64,000 nucleotides of DNA from Streptomyces silvae (lineage in GTDB: Bacteria > Actinomycetota > Actinomycetes > Streptomycetales > Streptomycetaceae): assembly GCF_016745505.1 (NCBI RefSeq), contig NZ_JAERUC010000034.1, positions 1-64,000 on the forward strand, read 5' to 3'. The notes beneath the pieces were generated by a model. The model had not been told where the DNA came from. It saw only the letters and a list, made by a program, of their open reading frames with translations, and did not search any database. Numbering within the stretch: position 1 is the stretch's first letter; every line of letters starts with the position of its first letter. A program made the translations under genes and the position numbers. Positions 37,029 through 45,457 of this stretch are shown one piece after another.

Positions 37029-37283
37029 TCAAAGAGTCGAGGAACGGTCCAATCCGGTCACAACCGACGGGTCGAGGCGTCCAGCGACGCTGTCGGCACC
37101 GGGGGCGAGGGCCTCGGCGTACGCCTCCGAGAGGTGACTGCCGTCGCGCTGGACAGCGGTGTCGCCGACGACGACCGGGCAGACACCGGTGCGGGCGGCG
37201 CAGACCCACGGGGTCGTGTCGACGACCGAGGCGGACGCGGCGGCGCGCAGGGCCGTACCGCGTGCCGCGTCGCGGGTCGCCCC
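37029..37283 (-). pseudogene. Remnant of an acyltransferase C-terminal SGNH domain
   Basis: On the minus strand the segment from about 37283 to 37071 reads TPWVCAARTGVCPVVVGDTA, then QRDGSHLSEAYAEALAP. This is the C-terminal end of the SGNH domain of OafA/YrhL-type acyltransferases, including the catalytic DxxH-like RDGSHL. The membrane acyltransferase part and the rest of the SGNH domain are missing. No start codon or ribosome site supports independent expression. It is interpreted as a decayed or truncated gene end. Confidence 0.5.
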
Positions 37284-37571
37284 GGGCGGGTGGTTCGCGC
37301 AGATCGGTCCGCCGCCGCACGGGGGTTCCGCTGTTGCCGCCCCGGCCCGTCGCAGCCCTGAAGATTCAGCCGCGGGAGAACACCCGTTCACCTCACCGCC
37401 GCCCCGGGCAAGCCGACGGGCCCCTCGCCCGGGCGAGGGACATGCGGAGGAAACGTGAGAGTTCAGGCAAGGCTCCCGGGGCTCGCTCACGGGTGCGGAA
37501 GCCTCGGGAGGCTGACTCGGCGTTCTCGAACAGGTCGGGCGCCGACCCATGCGAGGGGAGACCGATCAACG

Positions 37572-38504
37572 ATGTTCACTCCGGTACGGCGCAGAATACG
37601 CACAGCCTCGCTCGCGCTCGCGGCCGTCGCGGCACTCGCCTTCGGTACGACCGCCACGGCCGGTGCGGCGGCGGCCCCCGCTCCCGCTCCGGCCCCCGTT
37701 TCCGCGAAACAGGGGCCGACCTCGGTGGCGTACGTCGAGGTGAACAACAACAGCATCCTCAACGTCGGCAAGTACACGCTCGCCGACGGCGGCAACGCCT
37801 TCGACATCGCCGTGATCTTCGCGGCGAACATCAACTACGACACGGGCACGAAGGCGGCGTATCTCTCCTTCAACGAGAACGTGCAGCGCGTCCTCGACAA
37901 CGCCGCCACGGAGATACGGCCGTTGCAGCAGAAGGGCATCAAGGTCGTCCTCTCGGTGCTCGGCAACCACCAGGGCGCGGGCTTCGCCAACTTCCCGACC
38001 GAGCAGGCGGCTTCGGCGTTCGCGAAACAGCTGTCGGACACCGTGGCCGAGTACGGCCTCGACGGCATCGACTTCGACGACGAGTACGCCGAGTACGGCG
38101 CCAACGGCACGGGGCAGCCCAACGACAGCTCGTTCGTGCACCTGGTCACCGCGCTGCGCGCGAACATGCCGGACAAGATCATCAGCCTCTACAACATCGG
38201 CCCGGCCGCGTCCCGGCTCTCCTACGGCGGCGTGGACGTCTCCTCCGCGTTCGACTACGCCTGGAACCCGTACTACGGCACCTGGCAGGTCCCCGGCATG
38301 GCACTGCCCAAGTCGAAGCTGTCGCCGGCGGCGGTCGAGATCGGCCGGACCTCGCAGAGCACGGCCGCCGACTTCGCCCGCCGCACCGTCAGCGAGGGGT
38401 ACGGCGTCTATCTGACGTACAACCTCGACGGCGCCGACCGCAGCGCCGACGTCTCCGCGTTCACCAGGGAGCTGTACGGCAGCGACGCCGAGTACACGCC
38501 GTAA
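37572..38504 (+). CDS. Secreted endo-beta-N-acetylglucosaminidase H (GH18)
   Basis: The 310-residue enzyme closely matches the classical Streptomyces EndoH precursor. It has a signal peptide (residues 1 to about 33), a Pro/Ala linker and a GH18 barrel with the catalytic DxxDxDxE motif DGIDFDDE (D164 to E171). The signature stretches GPTSVAYVEVNNNSILNVGK and SLYNIGPAASRLSYGG are present. It cleaves the chitobiose core of high-mannose N-glycans. The ATG at 37572 gives the known N-terminus; the upstream 190 bases hold no gene other than the acyltransferase remnant. Confidence 0.96.
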   Translation: MFTPVRRRIRTASLALAAVAALAFGTTATAGAAAAPAPAPAPVSAKQGPTSVAYVEVNNNSILNVGKYTLADGGNAFDIAVIFAANINYDTGTKAAYLSFNENVQRVLDNAATEIRPLQQKGIKVVLSVLGNHQGAGFANFPTEQAASAFAKQLSDTVAEYGLDGIDFDDEYAEYGANGTGQPNDSSFVHLVTALRANMPDKIISLYNIGPAASRLSYGGVDVSSAFDYAWNPYYGTWQVPGMALPKSKLSPAAVEIGRTSQSTAADFARRTVSEGYGVYLTYNLDGADRSADVSAFTRELYGSDAEYTP

Positions 38505-38536
38505 GGCGGCCCGACGCCCCGGAGGGTGGGCCTGAT

Positions 38537-38569
38537 CCGGGCGGCCCGTGCAGGAGACGGGCCGCCCGG
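38537..38569. terminator. Terminator hairpin between EndoH and the Tat-exported propeller gene
   Basis: A 13-bp perfect stem (CCGGGCGGCCCGT at 38537-38549 with its complement at 38557-38569) and a 7-base loop separate two convergent genes. Confidence 0.85.
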
Positions 38570-38582
38570 CCGGCGTCCTGGC

Positions 38583-39620
38583 TCACTTCCCACGAGCCAG
38601 CGCGATCGCCCCCTGGAGCCGCTCACCCGCTTCGTAGATCATGTACGGCACCCCGTTCTCAGTACCGAAACTCGGCGACGCCGTACGGCCGTTGTCCGGG
38701 GCGCCGTCCATCGAGTCGTGGAACACGCCCAGGTGGTCGCGGCGGGAGAAGTCCGTACCCACCTCGGTGATCATCAGATCGCCGCCGCTCGCCTTGTCCT
38801 TGTTGTAGACGACGTACGCGCTGCCGCCCCGGGTCAGCAGGTGCGGCCCGCCGACGTTCACCGCGCCCACGTCGGAGTGCCGGATCAGCGGCTCCTGGGC
38901 GAAGGCCCAGTCGCGGCCGTCGGGCGACCAGCCCCAGGCGATGTCACGGTGATCGGTGGTGTTGTTCAGCATGAAGAGCATCACGTACCGGGCGCCGCGG
39001 GCGGGCAGGTCATGCCGGAACACCCGGGCGTAGGACGTCTCGGTCGACCCCGCGGGCAGCATCGAGGTGGAGAGCACGACCTTGTCGTACGTGAAGTCGA
39101 CGCCGTCCTTGGAGCGGGCGAGCCGGGTGGTGGTGTTCTCGCCGTGGAAGTACAGCCACATCTCCTTCTCGTCCTCGTTCCACAGCACATGCGGCGAGGA
39201 GACGTGGCTGACCTTGTAGTGCGGCTGCCAGTCGTTGGTGACGATCGGGTTGCCCGCGTACTCGGTGAACGGCCCCTCCAGGGAGTCGCCGTAGGCCAGG
39301 CAGATTCCGCCGGGGGCGTCGTGCGGCGCGTAGTAGAGGTGGAAGCGGCCGAGCGCCGAGGAGATCCGGCCCACCGTGCCCCGTACGCACGGGAAGATGA
39401 TCTCGCCGGTCGGGTTGTACGCGAGGTCCGAGGGCTTCAGCAGGGTCCTGACGTACGTGTAGTCGGGGAAACCGCCCGGTCCCGCGGCGGCGGGGCCGGT
39501 CGTCGCGGCACCGACCACGAGGGCGGTGCCGGTGGCCGCCGCCCCGCGCAGGAAGACGCGTCGCGAGAGGAACGAGGGGCTTTCGGGGCTCTGTTGCGGC
39601 GTGTCGTGGTGCTCGTTCAT
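38583..39620 (-). CDS. Tat-exported beta-propeller protein, glycosyl-hydrolase-43-like
   Basis: The 345-residue protein has a twin-arginine signal (LSRRVFLRGAAATGTALVV). The body resembles a five-bladed propeller with blades such as FHLYYAPHDAPGGICLAYGD, HVLWNEDEKEMWLYFHGENT and DIAWGWSPDGRDWAFAQEPL. This pattern is typical of GH43/GH32-like or levansucrase-like enzymes. Catalytic acids cannot be placed with certainty. It is the last gene of the LacI-controlled operon, 43 bases after the permease, and could process the substrate outside the cell. Confidence 0.75.
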   Translation of the reverse strand: MNEHHDTPQQSPESPSFLSRRVFLRGAAATGTALVVGAATTGPAAAGPGGFPDYTYVRTLLKPSDLAYNPTGEIIFPCVRGTVGRISSALGRFHLYYAPHDAPGGICLAYGDSLEGPFTEYAGNPIVTNDWQPHYKVSHVSSPHVLWNEDEKEMWLYFHGENTTTRLARSKDGVDFTYDKVVLSTSMLPAGSTETSYARVFRHDLPARGARYVMLFMLNNTTDHRDIAWGWSPDGRDWAFAQEPLIRHSDVGAVNVGGPHLLTRGGSAYVVYNKDKASGGDLMITEVGTDFSRRDHLGVFHDSMDGAPDNGRTASPSFGTENGVPYMIYEAGERLQGAIALARGK

Positions 39621-39663
39621 GTCTGTACTCCGTCCCGGAAGTGGATGTTCGGAGAGTGCGTGC

Positions 39664-40944
39664 TCAGAGGTGGGCGGCGGCGGTGACGCAGAACCCGCCG
39701 AGTGCGACGGCCCAGACGTAGGGCAGGGTCCGCACCATGACCTGCTGCGGGCCGACGCCCGCGTACTGGGCGCTCCACACGGTCTGGGTGCTCGTCGGAT
39801 CGGAGACCCCGAAGACCTGGTTGTACGAGGCGGCGAGGCCGAGCACCGCGACCGCGGGGTAGATGCCGGCCGCGATGAGGACTCCGGCGATGCCCGCGCC
39901 GAGGCCGTAGACGTTCAGCGGGCCGCGGTAGAGGCACAGCGGCACCAGCAGGGTGAAGACCAGGACGAACAGCACCGGGTTCTGCGGACTGACGGCCTTC
40001 ACCAGGGGTTCGAGCGCGTCGATCGCGCCGGGCAGCTTCACCGCCGCGAGCAGGATGCCGATGGCGATGAACAGCGCGATGGGCGGCGCGGCGACCTCGA
40101 ACCCGCCGTAGAGGGTGCGCAGCAGCCGCTTGTTCATCTCGCGTGGCCGCGTCGTGGTGACCAGGGCGTAGACCACGCCTGCCAGCAGCGACGGGATGAT
40201 GGCCACGTCGAGACCGAGAGCCAGGACCAACGGCACGGCCGGGGTGAGCAGGGCGTACCAGGGTGCGTCGCCGAGTCGCTCACGGCGCGAACGCGGCTTG
40301 TCGGCGGCCGTCTTGAGCGACCAGGTATGCTCCACCCCCCGGCGGCGGGACTCGATCAGCACGAAGGCGACGGCGGCGACCAGCGCCAGCGGGAAGAGCT
40401 TCACCATGAAGCCTCGCACCGTCGGTACGGGCAGGTCCAGGGCGGTGGAGAAGAACTGCCAGATGGGCAGTTCGAAGGGGACGCCCACGGCGATGCCCAT
40501 CAGGATGGTGCCCGCGGCGGTGACCTTCGGGATGCCCACGGCCACCATCGCCGGGATGCCGATGATGCCGGCGAGCATCGCGGCAGGCGCCGAACCCGTC
40601 ACCGTGCCGATCAGCGCGGACACCGCGAGGACGCCGAGTGCCACGACCGTGGGCCGGTCGCCGCCGAACTCCACGATCTTGCGGACGATGGTGCCCGCGA
40701 TCCCGGTCTCGTCGAGGAGCTTGCCGAGCCACGATCCGAGCAGGACAGCGATCATCGTGGAGGCGAGCATCGGAGCACCCTCCTGGAGGACCGTGTCCAG
40801 GACACTCTCCTTGCCGGTCAGCGGTGCGCCGGCGACGAACGCGATGACGACGCCCAGCAGGACGAGGGCGAAAGCGGTGGGGAGTTTGCGGGTGAGCATC
40901 GCGGCGACACCGGCCGCCATGACGATCAGGATGACTACGCCCAT
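39664..40944 (-). CDS. Multi-pass permease of the ion-transporter / gluconate-dicarboxylate type
   Basis: The 426-residue integral membrane protein has about ten to twelve membrane segments and two similar halves. Re-entrant-like loops are LIGTVTGSAPAAMLAGIIGI and CLYRGPLNVYGLGAGIAGVL. The arrangement resembles citrate/gluconate/C4-dicarboxylate permeases. The substrate is unknown but is probably the compound handled by the oxidoreductase and hydantoinase encoded upstream. It starts 4 bases after the HExxH gene. Confidence 0.8.
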   Translation of the reverse strand: MGVVILIVMAAGVAAMLTRKLPTAFALVLLGVVIAFVAGAPLTGKESVLDTVLQEGAPMLASTMIAVLLGSWLGKLLDETGIAGTIVRKIVEFGGDRPTVVALGVLAVSALIGTVTGSAPAAMLAGIIGIPAMVAVGIPKVTAAGTILMGIAVGVPFELPIWQFFSTALDLPVPTVRGFMVKLFPLALVAAVAFVLIESRRRGVEHTWSLKTAADKPRSRRERLGDAPWYALLTPAVPLVLALGLDVAIIPSLLAGVVYALVTTTRPREMNKRLLRTLYGGFEVAAPPIALFIAIGILLAAVKLPGAIDALEPLVKAVSPQNPVLFVLVFTLLVPLCLYRGPLNVYGLGAGIAGVLIAAGIYPAVAVLGLAASYNQVFGVSDPTSTQTVWSAQYAGVGPQQVMVRTLPYVWAVALGGFCVTAAAHL

Positions 40945-40948
40945 GACG

Positions 40949-41524
40949 CTACTTCTCTCTCTGGGTCACGGCGTCGGCGAGCGCGGCCGTGAGGTGCAGG
41001 GGGCTGCGGCCGAGTCCGCAGACGGTACGGGCGTAGGCGTGGGCGGCGATCTCCTCGGCGCCCGCCACATGTCCGTACAGCCGGAACCGGCCCGCGCGCA
41101 GGACGAGATGGCCCAGGGCCCGCTTCAGCGCGCCCTTCGCCGGGCCGTGGTGGAGCTGCTCGTGCACGGCCTCGTGGGCGAGGGCCGCTTCGCGGACCGA
41201 GCCGGGCGGATACCAGTGCCGCCAGCCCCGCGCGTCGATCAGCTCCTCGGCCGCCGCGAGCGTGTCGGTGTAGAGCTCCACGGTCGGCGTGGGCCGCGAG
41301 ACGTAGCGGGCCAGCAGGCCGCGCTCCAGACCGTCGGCGCGCTCGGTGACCCTCGCCCGGCACGGTACGGGTGCCAGCGCCGCGCCGAATGCCCCGGCCG
41401 TACGCGCCCAGTGGCGCAGCAGCTCCGGGTCGCGGCCCTCGTGGACGGGGATCTCGGACAGCAGCCGCACCGCGAACCCGAGGTCGTCGCGGGTCTCCCA
41501 CGAGGCCGCCGGTGGCGAGCTCAT
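40949..41524 (-). CDS. Hypothetical protein with HExxH motif
   Basis: The 191-residue cytoplasmic protein contains HEAVHEQLHH at about residue 120, matching the zinc-metalloprotease signature HExxH. No other peptidase landmarks were recognised, so the motif may be coincidental or may bind metal for another reaction. It is coupled by an ATGA overlap to the hydantoinase gene and lies 4 bases from the permease gene. This implies a role in the same pathway. Confidence 0.75.
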   Translation of the reverse strand: MSSPPAASWETRDDLGFAVRLLSEIPVHEGRDPELLRHWARTAGAFGAALAPVPCRARVTERADGLERGLLARYVSRPTPTVELYTDTLAAAEELIDARGWRHWYPPGSVREAALAHEAVHEQLHHGPAKGALKRALGHLVLRAGRFRLYGHVAGAEEIAAHAYARTVCGLGRSPLHLTAALADAVTQREK

Positions 41525-43650
41525 ATGCGTGCCTCCAGCACCGCGACGACCGGTTCGTCGGCGGCACGGGAGTTCAGCTCGCTGCGGGCGAGCGCGAGCA
41601 GCGGCTCCGGGTCCAGCACGCCGGACAGGTCCGCGATCCGGGAACCGAGCAGCAGCCGCACCGCCGGGGCACGGACCCCACCGTCCCCGTACGACGTGGT
41701 CTCCCGCACCAGCCGGGCCAGCACCTCGGGCGCCTCGGCCACCCGGGTGGTCTCCACCCGTGCGTCGGAGAGGTGCAGCCGGATCACCCCGTCGGCGTCG
41801 ACGACGCGCACCGGGTGCCGGGTGGCACGCAGGGTGCGCCGGACCTCCGCCCCGTACACCGTGTGGGCCGGGGTCCCGGCGAGGACCGTGACCCCCGACG
41901 GGTCGGTCCTGAGGCTGGCCGCCGCCGTGCGCAGCCGCTCCTCCTCGTCCGCGCGGTGCGCCCGGTCCTGGGTGCGCAGTTCGGTGGCGCCGGTGGCCAC
42001 GGCCCGTACGGTGCTCGTCTGCGGGTCGACGATGACCTCGACCTCGACCCCGTCGGCCGCCGCGCCCTGTGCGACGACGGCGGCCTCCGCCTCGGCCCGT
42101 ACGGCGAGGATCTGTTCCTGTCCCGCACCCGGGATGATCCGCTCGATCTGCTCGCGCACCAGGGCGAGCGCGACCCCGATGGGACTGATCACCTCGCTGT
42201 GCCGGGCGATGCGCCCCTCCAGGCCACTGGTCGCCGCGAGGTGCGGGGTGACGGACGCGGCCCCACCTCCGCCACCGACGAGCACGGCGGTGTCCCCGTC
42301 CAGGCGGTAATCACTCATCATCGTGTCGACGACGGCTCCGACCTGCGCCGTTCCCGCGTCGAGGAGCCGCGTCGCGGCGGTGGCGGTGTCCACTCCGAGA
42401 GCCTCGGCGAGCGGGGCGAGGGCCGCCTTCGCGACCTCCTGGTCGCTGCGGGCGAAGTCGCCCTCGGGCACCCGGCCCAGTGCGTTGGCCGCACAGGTCA
42501 TGGTGAGCGCGAAGCGTCCGCCCGCCGCCTCGATGACGGCGTAGTCCGCCGGGTCGCCGGCCATCGGCCTGACGGTGCGCAGCGTCGCGTCGCGCAGATC
42601 CTCCGCCGACGCGTAACACGCGTAGGGCAGGCCTGCGATATGGGCACTGCGGGGTCCGACCCCGGTGACCTTGCCGCCGCCGATCCGCACCATGGAACCG
42701 CCGCCGACACCGACGGTGCGTACGTCCAGGGCGTTGAGGTAGGACTTCTTGCCGAGGATCGTCGCGTGCCGTACAGCCACCTTGCCGCGGCGCACGACGC
42801 TGATGTCGGTGGAGGTGCCGCCGGTCTCCAGGAACACGCCCTCGCTGATCCGTTCCTGCATCAGCGCGCCCGCGACACCGGCGGCCGGCCCCGAGAGGAC
42901 CGTCAGCAGCGGCCTGCTTCGCATCTCGTCCAGCGACATCACCCCGCCGTCGCAGCGCATGACCATCAGCGGGGACGAGACCCCTGCCTTGGTGATCGAG
43001 GCGTCGACGAGATCGGCGGTGGCGAGCATGCGCGGCAGGATCGCCGCGTTGACCACGGCGGTACGGGTGCGTTTGTGCAGCCCGTAGAGGGAGGTGATCT
43101 CGTGGGCGGCGGTGAGCGGCAGCCCGGTGGAGCGGGCGGCCTCCACGACGGCCTTCTCGCCCTCCGGCCGGTCCACGCTGAACGGCTCGGTGGCGACGAG
43201 CACCTGGGCGCCGTCCTGGGCCAGGCCGTCGGCGGCGCGGCGGACGGACGCCGTGTCGTCGGGGTCGCCGACATGGGCGTAGACGAGCGGAAGTGTCTTG
43301 CCCGGGGTGAGCCGGAGCTTGCCGAGTGAGGCGAGCCGGCGGGTGAGCGCGGCGGCCGGGCCGCCACCGATCCCGATCAGTCCTACGGTGGCGACATCGC
43401 CCTCCAGCAGGGCGTTGGTAGCCTGGGTCGTGCCGTGCGCGAGGAACGCGACGTCCTCGGCGGCACGGCCGGTCTCCTCCAGCAGACGGTCGAGTGCTTC
43501 CACGATGCCGTGGGCCACGCCGTCCTCGTGATGGTGGCTGGTGGGGACCTTCACCTGTCCCAGGAGTTCCAGGGTCGTGGCGTCTACCGCCACGGCGTCG
43601 GTGAAGGTTCCGCCCACGTCGATGCCGATGCGGATGCGGTGGGTGGTCAT
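41521..43650 (-). CDS. Hydantoinase/oxoprolinase-family protein (HyuA-like)
   Basis: The 709-residue ASKHA-fold ATPase-type enzyme has an N-terminal IGIDVGGTFTDAVAVD, the motif FLAHGTTQATNALLEG and the family core FLETGGTSTDISVVRRGKVA, then VGVGGGSMVRIGGGK. Family members hydrolyse hydantoins, 5-oxoproline or carboxylate acetone using ATP. No HyuB partner is encoded nearby, which suggests a stand-alone function. The gene lies between the FAD oxidoreductase and the HExxH gene. Confidence 0.92.
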   Translation of the reverse strand: MTTHRIRIGIDVGGTFTDAVAVDATTLELLGQVKVPTSHHHEDGVAHGIVEALDRLLEETGRAAEDVAFLAHGTTQATNALLEGDVATVGLIGIGGGPAAALTRRLASLGKLRLTPGKTLPLVYAHVGDPDDTASVRRAADGLAQDGAQVLVATEPFSVDRPEGEKAVVEAARSTGLPLTAAHEITSLYGLHKRTRTAVVNAAILPRMLATADLVDASITKAGVSSPLMVMRCDGGVMSLDEMRSRPLLTVLSGPAAGVAGALMQERISEGVFLETGGTSTDISVVRRGKVAVRHATILGKKSYLNALDVRTVGVGGGSMVRIGGGKVTGVGPRSAHIAGLPYACYASAEDLRDATLRTVRPMAGDPADYAVIEAAGGRFALTMTCAANALGRVPEGDFARSDQEVAKAALAPLAEALGVDTATAATRLLDAGTAQVGAVVDTMMSDYRLDGDTAVLVGGGGGAASVTPHLAATSGLEGRIARHSEVISPIGVALALVREQIERIIPGAGQEQILAVRAEAEAAVVAQGAAADGVEVEVIVDPQTSTVRAVATGATELRTQDRAHRADEEERLRTAAASLRTDPSGVTVLAGTPAHTVYGAEVRRTLRATRHPVRVVDADGVIRLHLSDARVETTRVAEAPEVLARLVRETTSYGDGGVRAPAVRLLLGSRIADLSGVLDPEPLLALARSELNSRAADEPVVAVLEARI

Positions 43651-43691
43651 GGTTGGGCACCTCCTTGTGCGGGTGGGCAGTGCGCGGGCGG

Positions 43692-43725
43692 GCCGGGTGG
43701 GACAGGTGGAGCTGTCCCACCCGGC
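43692..43725. other. Intercistronic 14-bp perfect hairpin
   Basis: GCCGGGTGGGACAG (43692-43705) pairs with its exact complement at 43712-43725 across a 6-base loop. It lies between the FAD oxidoreductase and hydantoinase genes of one leftward operon, so it is either an attenuating terminator or an mRNA-processing/stabilising element. Confidence 0.8.
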
Positions 43726-43791
43726 GTTTCCGTGAGGTGGAGCGTCGTTCGGGGTGGTGCCGGGCGCCGTTGCCCTCAGGGACTGCCGCTC

Positions 43792-45402
43792 TCAGTAACC
43801 GCGTACGTCGGGCCAGTGGCGCTGGACCCCGTTCGAGTCGAGCACTTGGGCGAACTCCCCGAACCGCTTGTCGTCGGCCTGTACCTGGTGGGGGTCGACG
43901 CCCTCGGAGACGCAGTGCGCGGCCAGTGCGCCGGCGACCTCGCCGATGTTCCATTCGACCGGGTGGAGCCGGTAGCAGCCGTTGGTGATGTGGGTGGTGC
44001 CGATGTTCTTGCCCGCGGGGAGGAGATTGCGGACCCGGCGCGGCACGAGCGCGCCGAGCGGTATCTCGAAGGGCACCGAGCCGATGTCGACGTAGTTGTC
44101 GCCTCCGGTGGAAGGGTGCAGGTCGATGCGGTAGTTGCCGACGCCCACCGAGTCCCGGTACGCGGTCCGTCCGTAGGGTCCGACGACATCGATGGCGACG
44201 TCCTGTTCGGTGACGGTCGTGACGGCCTTGATCCGTCGCGACTCCCGGACGTACGGCGCCTTGGCGAGGCCGTCGGCCGTGCCCGTGATGTCGGGGCGCG
44301 GGCGCAGACCGGGGAAGCCGGTCCCGCCGTCCTCGCGCGGTGCCTCGGTCTGGAGCCAGTGGAGGACCGAGAGCGACAACTGCCGGGCCTCCGCGATCGC
44401 CTGGGCCGAGGTCTCCGGACCGCCCCCGATCAGCGGCTTCAGCCAGTAGTCGTTGAGCGGCCAGTTGACCAGGGTGATGTCGGAGTCGAAGGCACCGGTC
44501 CTGTGCATCCTGCGGGCGAGGATGCGGCGGAAGCCCCACAGCTCCTTGTCGCCCGCGTCGGCGCTCTGGTCGGCGTTGACGGCGAGGGGGTCGATCTCCG
44601 GGTTCGGGACGAACGTGCGGGGAACGGCCTCGAGCGACCGGGGGTCAGGGGCGAGGAAGCCGAGGAGCGGGCCCGGCCAGAAGTCGGGCCGGTAGGAGCG
44701 CCAGAAGTCGTAGTCGGCGGGCCGGTCGATGATGTGGTTCTCGCCCTCGTGGTGGGAGAGCGCGAAGCAGACGGTGATGCCCTGCTGGTTGAGGGGCTGT
44801 GCCTCTTCAGGGGCGTGCGGCTCCCCGAACTCGGCACGCGACTCGGCGCCGACGGCGTGCTCGACGCCGCCGAGTTCGAGGAGTTCACCGGTCTCCGTGG
44901 CGTCGATGACGTACCGCGCCCGGATCGTGGACCGGGAGCCGTCGCGCAGGTTCTCCAGAGTGACCGGGCCGATTACATCGTCGTCCGACTCGGCGGCGAC
45001 CGCCCGGTGCTCGGTGAGCAGAGTCAGCCGCCCCGATGTCCGGTGCGGGGCGATCATGCCCTCCAGGACGGCGAGGGCGACACGTGGCTCGTGGCAGAGC
45101 TTGCTGACCCGGCCGGCCCCCGGGTTGAGGTCGGTCAGCGCGAGCGCCTCGGAACGCATCGGGTACCACTGGCGGTAGTAGTCCCGGATGCCCTCGCGCA
45201 GCGCCCGGTAGGTGGCGGTCGTGCCGAACTGCTCCACCCAGGGGTGCTCGTCCGGCGGGACCGCCTGACTGGTGAGCTGGCCACCGATCCAGTCGGTCTC
45301 CTCCGTGAGGACGACGGTCCGGCCGGCCCGGCAGGCGGCGAGCGCGGCGGCCACGCCGCCCAGGCCGCCGCCGACGATGAGGATGTCCGGTTCGTGGATC
45401 AC
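43792..45402 (-). CDS. FAD-dependent oxidoreductase (FAD_oxidored family)
   Basis: The 536-residue flavoprotein has the dinucleotide motif DILIVGGGLGGVAAALAA and the family signature TEETDWIGGQLTSQAV. It also has VIDATETGELLELGG and a C-terminal FAD-binding stretch LLPAGKNIGTTHITNGCYRL. This family includes secreted or cytoplasmic dehydrogenases of unknown substrate and is frequent in sugar-acid and polysaccharide utilisation operons. The GTG start follows AAGGAG by 5 bases. It is the second gene after the LacI regulator, 55 bases downstream. Confidence 0.9.
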   Translation of the reverse strand: MIHEPDILIVGGGLGGVAAALAACRAGRTVVLTEETDWIGGQLTSQAVPPDEHPWVEQFGTTATYRALREGIRDYYRQWYPMRSEALALTDLNPGAGRVSKLCHEPRVALAVLEGMIAPHRTSGRLTLLTEHRAVAAESDDDVIGPVTLENLRDGSRSTIRARYVIDATETGELLELGGVEHAVGAESRAEFGEPHAPEEAQPLNQQGITVCFALSHHEGENHIIDRPADYDFWRSYRPDFWPGPLLGFLAPDPRSLEAVPRTFVPNPEIDPLAVNADQSADAGDKELWGFRRILARRMHRTGAFDSDITLVNWPLNDYWLKPLIGGGPETSAQAIAEARQLSLSVLHWLQTEAPREDGGTGFPGLRPRPDITGTADGLAKAPYVRESRRIKAVTTVTEQDVAIDVVGPYGRTAYRDSVGVGNYRIDLHPSTGGDNYVDIGSVPFEIPLGALVPRRVRNLLPAGKNIGTTHITNGCYRLHPVEWNIGEVAGALAAHCVSEGVDPHQVQADDKRFGEFAQVLDSNGVQRHWPDVRGY

Positions 45403-45457
45403 AGTTCTCCTTGTGCGGTACGGATCGTGCCGTGCGGGTCCCGTTGTGGGGCGCGGG

